DNA from: Thalassotalea sp.
GTDB taxonomy: Bacteria; Pseudomonadota; Gammaproteobacteria; Enterobacterales; Alteromonadaceae
DNA length: 62,155 bases
NCBI GenBank assembly: GCA_022448425.1
Contig: JAKVCY010000151.1
Span: forward strand, 1-62,155
Reading direction: 5' to 3'
Shown here: positions 58,520 to 62,155 of the stretch, in pieces
Numbering within the stretch: position 1 is the first letter of the stretch
How the letters are laid out: every line of letters starts with the position of its first letter
Program-made: the position numbers and the translations under genes
The notes under the pieces: model-generated
What the model was told of the DNA's origin: nothing
Database searches by the model: none
What the model saw: only the letters and a program-made list of their open reading frames with translations

Positions 58520-59290
58520 ATGAATATTGCTCATTTTAACCTTGCTCATGCAGCCACAGACACCGAAATTTATGAGCACAAAACCGCAGCATCTCATTTA
58601 ACTGAGTTTACTCAGGCGTGCCATAAAGCACTACTAACTTGCCCCAGTGTTATTCAACATTTAGCGGTTAAACGAGAAATTGATTTACAGACAATCTGCG
58701 AACATACCATCTGCTATTTTGATGTAGCATTGCCCTTATTTTCTGAGACTTACCACAACGCTCATGAGATTGCTTACCAGTCATTTGAAGAGCTTCGAGG
58801 CTGTATCACTGTCCCTATTGACCACGATGGTGAAACCGTGGGCATTCAAGGCGAGTTATTCAATGCAAAAAGCGACAATGCTCCCAACAATCACCTGCTA
58901 AGCCCAAGTCTTGTCACTGAGCCATTTCACTTTTCCAAAAGCGTCTTGCGCTGCGTAAGCCAACTGGATGTATTAGCTTTGCAAAAGCACGGTTATCAAA
59001 ACAGTTTTTGTGATTTATCAGGCAGTGTTAGTGAGCTGACATTAGATCGCTTGCACCGTTTAGGGGCTGAAGTACTGGTTTATTTTACTGACGCCTATGG
59101 TGCTGATTTTGATGTAAGTCGTGCTCAAGAGTTATCGAATTATTACTGCATTCGCTTGTGTGAAGTAAAGCTACCGTTTGCACTGTCTAATTTTGGTTTG
59201 TGGGATATTTATCAATGGCAGTTATTTGATAAGCGCCTTTCGGCTGCTTTACATGCCAGCGGTACTTATAACGAGCGATATCAGGCGTAA
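58520..59290 (+). CDS. DnaG-core-like protein 1, toprim residues lost
   Basis: The 256-residue product follows by eye the DnaG primase core order: a helical part (REIDLQTICEHTI), a strand pair with GCITVPIDHDGETVGIQGELF (DnaG: ERVMFPIRDKRGRVIGFGGRVL), then SQLDVLALQKHGYQNSFCDLSG (DnaG: EGYMDVVALAQYGI) and VLVYFTDAYGADFDVSRAQEL (DnaG: ICCYDGDRAGRDAAWRAL). The glutamate of EGYMD and the DGD acidic pair are replaced. There is no zinc-binding domain. So it is a primase-like fold without the metal site. It starts 25 bases after the IstB-like gene. Confidence 0.55.
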   Translation: MNIAHFNLAHAATDTEIYEHKTAASHLTEFTQACHKALLTCPSVIQHLAVKREIDLQTICEHTICYFDVALPLFSETYHNAHEIAYQSFEELRGCITVPIDHDGETVGIQGELFNAKSDNAPNNHLLSPSLVTEPFHFSKSVLRCVSQLDVLALQKHGYQNSFCDLSGSVSELTLDRLHRLGAEVLVYFTDAYGADFDVSRAQELSNYYCIRLCEVKLPFALSNFGLWDIYQWQLFDKRLSAALHASGTYNERYQA

Positions 59291-59300
59291 GGAGTAGTGC

Positions 59301-60119
59301 ATGTTGAGTTCACATATTCACCGTAATCAATATGAAGCCATGCCGCCTAGTTTACTGCCTACAGTGATTGACATGACAGAGCAGCAGCACGTCAATATGA
59401 CTTACTCGATGTTTAAAGAACACCTAAGCGCAAACAGTAAAGCACTGAGCTACTTGATTAATGACCGGGGTATTAAACGCGAAATAATCAATCAGTTCTC
59501 GCTTGGGTATGCCAGCTTACCCATCTGTAAGGATTTTAAAGCGGTTGATAATCCAGAAGCATTAACAGGACTATTAAAGCGTACAGGTATAGTTGGCTCC
59601 AAAGGACACCATATCTTTTTAGGCTCAGTAATATTTCCGGTGAAGCAACATGGTCATGTTGTTGGAGGTATGGGGCGCAGAATATCTGACGTAGTGCGCC
59701 ATACTTCAACACCATACCCATTTCATTTGATTGATGAGAGTGCGCTGTTTAATACAGAATGCCTAACTGAACAGCCTAACAGTGTTGTTTTATGTAAAAG
59801 TCCATTGGAAGCATTGTCTGCTGTTGGGCAAGGTATTGAGAATATTATCTCACTTGTTGGTTACTGTGATTTTAATGAATCACATGCAAAGCTTTTAAAA
59901 AGCCATAAAGTTAAAGTCGTTAAAGTAGCCTTTAATCAATCAACCTATTACTTACACAAAATATCAGCGATTGCTCAATTACTTAATAAATACCGTATAC
60001 GCTGTAAGGTAGTAGAGCTTAACGATTGGCAGGATATCAACGTACTAACCCTATATGACCCATCGGGTAAAACAATGCGACAACGATTACGTCAGGCGCA
60101 ATTATACGGTGGACATTAA
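59301..60119 (+). CDS. DnaG-core-like protein 2, toprim residues lost
   Basis: The 272-residue product matches the DnaG core more clearly: ALSYLINDRGIKREIINQFSLGYAS (DnaG: YLxxRGLSxEIIxxFxIGFAP), GSVIFPVKQHGHVVGGMGRRI, YPFHLIDESALF in place of KYLNSPETxxF, then VVLCKSPLEALSAVGQGIENII and VKVAFNQSTYYLHKISAIAQLL. KSPLEAL stands where EGYMDVVAL is expected and NQS where DGD is expected, so both acidic sites are missing. It is clearly related in layout to the preceding gene. AAGGAG precedes the ATG; the next gene starts directly after the stop. Confidence 0.6.
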   Translation: MLSSHIHRNQYEAMPPSLLPTVIDMTEQQHVNMTYSMFKEHLSANSKALSYLINDRGIKREIINQFSLGYASLPICKDFKAVDNPEALTGLLKRTGIVGSKGHHIFLGSVIFPVKQHGHVVGGMGRRISDVVRHTSTPYPFHLIDESALFNTECLTEQPNSVVLCKSPLEALSAVGQGIENIISLVGYCDFNESHAKLLKSHKVKVVKVAFNQSTYYLHKISAIAQLLNKYRIRCKVVELNDWQDINVLTLYDPSGKTMRQRLRQAQLYGGH

Positions 60120-61124
60120 ATGCGGGATATTACTCAGTTTAGGTGTTTAGTTGATTGTCTGGATTACTATTTGGATTATTGTTTGTCGCATGACGAAAGT
60201 GAAGCCACCATTACGGGTAAAAGGTGCTTGCTTAACCGTTTTATCCTGTGGTGTTCACTGAATGATATCCAATACATTGATGAAATAACGTTGCCAGTGG
60301 TTGAAGAGTATCGCCTTTATGCCCGTAAGAATTACAAAGGCAAAAAAGGCGAGCTTATTCAGTCTGAATCGCTGAGAAATATTATCACTGCGGTTAAAGT
60401 ATTTATTAAGCGTATGTACTTTTGCGAAATACTAGAACATGATCCGCTGGGTCGATTAGAGCTACCTAAGAAACCAAGAAGAGTCCCTAAAAATATATTG
60501 TCGCCTGATGAAATTGAGCGAGTATTCGAAATGTCGTTATTGCATGGAGATACGGGATTAAGAGACAGAGCGATAATTGAAGTCTTTTATTCATGTGCGC
60601 TCAGGCGTAAAGAGCTTATTCAACTTCAATTACATGAAATTGATTTTGATAAAATGGAATTACGTGTTGAGCAAGGCAAAGGGAATATTGACAGGATAGT
60701 GCCGATATCAGAACGTGCTAGTCTATGCCTCAAGTTTTATATTGATTACATTCGCCCAAAATTCGCCACGCTAGCGTCAGGGACAACTGTCTTTTTGAAC
60801 AACAGCGGCAGAGCGTTTAAAAAGTGCCGTATGTCAGAGCTTGTCACTAAGTATATTTTGCAATCTGGTGTAGCAACTAGTGGCAGTTGCGGTACGCTAC
60901 GTCATAGCGCAGCAACCCATATGCTAGAAGAAAATGCCGACCTTCGTTATATCCAAGAATTTCTGGGCCATGCCGACATATCAACTACGCAAATTTATAC
61001 CCATGTGAGCAAGAAAAAATTACATAAGGTTTATAACGCCTCTCATCCATCGGCAATGTCTTCCTTATCAGAGGCGATGATGAAGTTCTTTCATTCAACT
61101 AAACAAAAACAAGCTCAGGTTTAA
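60120..61124 (+). CDS. Tyrosine recombinase
   Basis: The 334-residue product has an N-terminal SAM-like core-binding domain (about 8-110) and a catalytic domain with Arg in SCALRRKELIQL, Lys in VEQGKGNIDRIVPI, the box II region CGTLRHSAATHML, His in LGHADISTTQ and the nucleophile Tyr in IYTHVSKKKL. In most relatives the box II motif is HxxRH; here glycine stands at the first histidine position, with the arginine kept. It begins one base after the previous stop (TAAATG), so it is part of the same operon. Confidence 0.88.
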   Translation: MRDITQFRCLVDCLDYYLDYCLSHDESEATITGKRCLLNRFILWCSLNDIQYIDEITLPVVEEYRLYARKNYKGKKGELIQSESLRNIITAVKVFIKRMYFCEILEHDPLGRLELPKKPRRVPKNILSPDEIERVFEMSLLHGDTGLRDRAIIEVFYSCALRRKELIQLQLHEIDFDKMELRVEQGKGNIDRIVPISERASLCLKFYIDYIRPKFATLASGTTVFLNNSGRAFKKCRMSELVTKYILQSGVATSGSCGTLRHSAATHMLEENADLRYIQEFLGHADISTTQIYTHVSKKKLHKVYNASHPSAMSSLSEAMMKFFHSTKQKQAQV

Positions 61125-61203
61125 GTTGAAAAGTAAGATTTAAATGCGCTGTAGGATGGATTTTGCTTTAAATAGCAAAAGATTTGATCCTTGGCGCAAA
61201 TAG

Positions 61204-61233
61204 GTTCATAATTACGTTATGTTCTTTATGAAC
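61204..61233. repeat. Inverted repeat, possible recombinase core site
   Basis: GTTCATAA (61204-61211) and TTATGAAC (61226-61233) are perfect 8-bp arms separated by 14 bases, close behind the tyrosine recombinase gene. Recombinase core sites have inverted arms around a short overlap; the spacing here is on the long side. Confidence 0.3.
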
Positions 61234-61251
61234 ATGATTTGGGTGGTTACA

Positions 61252-61362
61252 GGGGCATGTCAAAATGTCGCACCCCGTTGCCGAAAGGTTAGTCCATGAC
61301 TAGGAAACAACGTCCTGCCCCGCAAATATGGCGGCTGAGACCTCGCACTTCGATGCGAGGTC
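61252..61362 (+). ncRNA. Candidate structured RNA downstream of the recombinase
   Basis: GGGGCA (61252-61257) pairs with TGCCCC (61316-61321); inside, CGTTG (61276-61280) pairs with CAACG (61308-61312); inside that are two hairpins, CC-GAAA-GG (61281-61288, a GNRA tetraloop) and TAGTC-CAT-GACTA (61290-61302). A separate strong 9-bp hairpin follows (61339-61362). GGGG can also pair with CCCC at 61273-61276, which would open the outer stem. The GAAA loop favours the plus strand. No promoter was identified, and I could not match it to a known RNA family. Confidence 0.4.
61339..61362. repeat. Strong 9-bp hairpin
   Basis: GACCTCGCA (61339-61347), loop CTTCGA, TGCGAGGTC (61354-61362). It lies 4 bases from the stop of the convergent gene and has no T-run; it may limit transcription from both sides or be the 3' part of the candidate RNA. 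Confidence 0.65.
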
Positions 61363-61366
61363 GCCT

Positions 61367-61912
61367 TTACCCTCTACTCGCTTCCTTCGGTATATCGTGT
61401 CTTTTAGGCTTTCTTTTTGTATCTAAAGCAATTTTGAATATTGAAAACCCGCTTGTTGATATATTTTCTTCTTCTCTTACAAAGAATGCGCTGGTTACAT
61501 GGATGCGCAATAAACGATTTTCTTTAAAAATGCACAAGCAAATTTTGCATTGTTCTAATTCACCCGTTAAATCATTCACATGTTCAAAGGTGAAGTATTT
61601 CTCTTTAGTTGTTTCGTAAAGTAGCTTGTGCTTGTCTAGCTCTTCAATCATACCTCTTAGGTATTTGGATAAGTGATATCGCTCCAAATTGATTTGCCGA
61701 GTTTCAAAGTCATCTGAATAAGTTAACTCGATGCTATGCTCTTGATCGTTTTTTGCAAAACAATGTAAGCCATAAGACACAACGAACTTATAGGTATCTT
61801 TTTGACCTTCAAAGACTACTTCATGGCAGCTTAGGTGCCTCAGGCAATATTCTTCACCTTCATGTGTGAATGCCTCCCAGTGTTGTCTTGCCTGAATATG
61901 AAACTTTTTCAA
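61367..61912 (-). CDS. Hypothetical protein (181 residues)
   Basis: The product begins MKKFHIQARQHWEAFTHEGE and is rich in charged residues and cysteine/histidine (YCLRHLSCHEVVF, CKICLCIF). No signal peptide or membrane segment is visible. A C-terminal basic stretch (KRKPKRHD) ends the protein. I do not recognise the family. It is convergent with the recombinase operon and could be cargo or chromosomal. Confidence 0.6.
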   Translation of the reverse strand: MKKFHIQARQHWEAFTHEGEEYCLRHLSCHEVVFEGQKDTYKFVVSYGLHCFAKNDQEHSIELTYSDDFETRQINLERYHLSKYLRGMIEELDKHKLLYETTKEKYFTFEHVNDLTGELEQCKICLCIFKENRLLRIHVTSAFFVREEENISTSGFSIFKIALDTKRKPKRHDIPKEASRG

Positions 61913-62017
61913 TACTTCGCTCGTTGTTTTTTGCTTTACTTAAAATTTTGACTTCAAGGATTATATTGGGAATGCAATAGCACCTTCAAAGAAAAAGTCA
62001 CTATTTACAACATTAAT

Positions 62018-62155
62018 CAGGGCAAAATCATACTTGAATGCTTTTTAGCCAAAAACTAGCTTTTCTCGTACGTCATCACACCAAGCAGCCTGCTTAAGCT
62101 TTCCTTTTATGCTGTCTTTAATAGGGCTTAAGCGGGCTAAGTTCATCGCAAAGCG
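62018..62155 (-). mobile_element. End of an ISAs1-like insertion sequence (cut by window edge)
   Basis: On the plus strand CAGGGCAAAATCA begins at 62018; CAGGG-type ends are usual for ISAs1-family elements. The transposase 3' end lies just inside on the minus strand. The rest of the element is outside the window. Confidence 0.45.
62045..62155 (-). CDS. C-terminus of an ISAs1/IS4-like transposase (partial)
   Basis: The frame is open from the window edge to TAA at 62045-62047 and encodes 36 residues: RFAMNLARLSPIKDSIKGKL, then KQAAWCDDVREKLVFG. The NLxRL helix followed by SIKGKLKQAAW is typical of ISAs1-type transposase C-termini as I recall them. The N-terminal part is beyond the edge. Confidence 0.55.
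   Translation of the reverse strand, partial: RFAMNLARLSPIKDSIKGKLKQAAWCDDVREKLVFG

Larger units (their letters stand above)
54752..61124. mobile_element. Mobile-element-like module: DDE transposase, pseudo-IstB, two pseudo-primases, tyrosine recombinase
   Basis: Five co-directed genes (56208-61124) with tight spacing follow a small helix-turn-helix gene, and one gene is divergent. The IstA-like and IstB-like pair is that of the IS21 family, but the other genes are not part of classical IS21 elements. Terminal inverted repeats and target duplications were not found, so the limits given are gene limits, not element ends. Confidence 0.6.
61125..61366. other. Intergenic region with nested inverted repeats
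   Basis: Between the recombinase and the minus-strand gene stop at 61367 lie at least four stems: TTTTGCT/AGCAAAA (61161-61180), GTTCATAA/TTATGAAC (61204-61233), a multi-branch structure (61252-61321) and GACCTCGCA/TGCGAGGTC (61339-61362). No ORF is supported. Confidence 0.6.

Noticed and set aside
61252-61362. tRNA, hammerhead ribozyme or group II intron domain V
   Set aside because: No tRNA arms or CCA-ready acceptor, no CUGANGA core, and the 61339 hairpin lacks the AGC triad and bulge of domain V.
54752-61362. Tn7-like or Tn5053-like transposon
   Set aside because: No TnsA, TniQ or resolvase homologue is visible, and the transposase/ATPase pair resembles IstA/IstB with an overlapping start, not TniA/TniB.
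61296-61619. 107-codon plus-strand ORF across the hairpin
   Set aside because: It runs antisense to the gene at 61367-61912 and through the structured segment, with no ribosome binding site and no protein-like pattern.

Overview
The window looks like chromosomal DNA of a marine gammaproteobacterium of the order Alteromonadales, most like the Colwellia/Thalassotalea group. The reasons are the rpsF-priB-rpsR-rplI operon, a complete MSHA type IV pilus locus directly followed by mreBCD-maf-rng-yhdP-nitrilase-tldD-degS, and moderately AT-rich codon use. The genus is an inference from gene order, not a measured identity.

Layout: (1) 1-1500 is a worn junction: the 3' end of an IS982-like transposase, two tandem hairpins, a small periplasmic coiled-coil protein and the severed N-terminus of a CadC/ToxR-type winged-helix regulator. 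(2) 1480-3092 is the ribosomal operon with a clear promoter, a candidate leader hairpin over the rpsF ribosome binding site and a strong terminator. (3) 3204-24759 is the MSHA locus: a CsrD-like MshH, then (after a convergent PLP-enzyme gene) mshI, a PilN-like gene, mshJKLMNEGF, the pilin genes mshBACD and mshOPQ, mostly with overlapping stop/start codons. MshE has the N-terminal repeats known to bind c-di-GMP in its family, and MshH carries degenerate GGDEF and EAL domains. (4) 25028-37421 is the conserved cell-shape and envelope block, ending with degS.

(5) From 37422 to the right edge the window is accessory. A family of four paralogous secreted small proteins (one with an in-frame stop, one short) leads into a 3202-residue Sec-exported SpvB/FG-GAP/RHS giant with a separate C-terminal tail and an adjacent ankyrin-like lipoprotein, a possible immunity partner. 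Next comes a two-gene operon behind a textbook LexA box: a zinc-ribbon protein fused to a YejK/NdpA-type (NA37) nucleoid-associated domain, then a membrane protein with three C-terminal TM segments. A repeat- and hairpin-rich stretch with two tiny ORFs follows.

(6) 54752-61124 is an unusual mobile-element-like module: a divergent unknown gene, a small helix-turn-helix protein, an IstA-like DDE transposase with an apparently intact catalytic triad, an IstB-like partner whose Walker motifs are degraded, two tandem DnaG-core-like proteins that have both lost the toprim acidic residues, and a tyrosine recombinase whose HxxR histidine appears to be glycine. A highly structured, possibly transcribed segment (61204-61362) follows the recombinase, then an unknown gene on the minus strand and the end of an ISAs1-like element at the edge.

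The two strongest candidates for undescribed biology are the SOS-box-controlled NA37/membrane pair and the DDE plus pseudo-ATPase plus pseudo-primase plus tyrosine-recombinase module with its downstream structured RNA.
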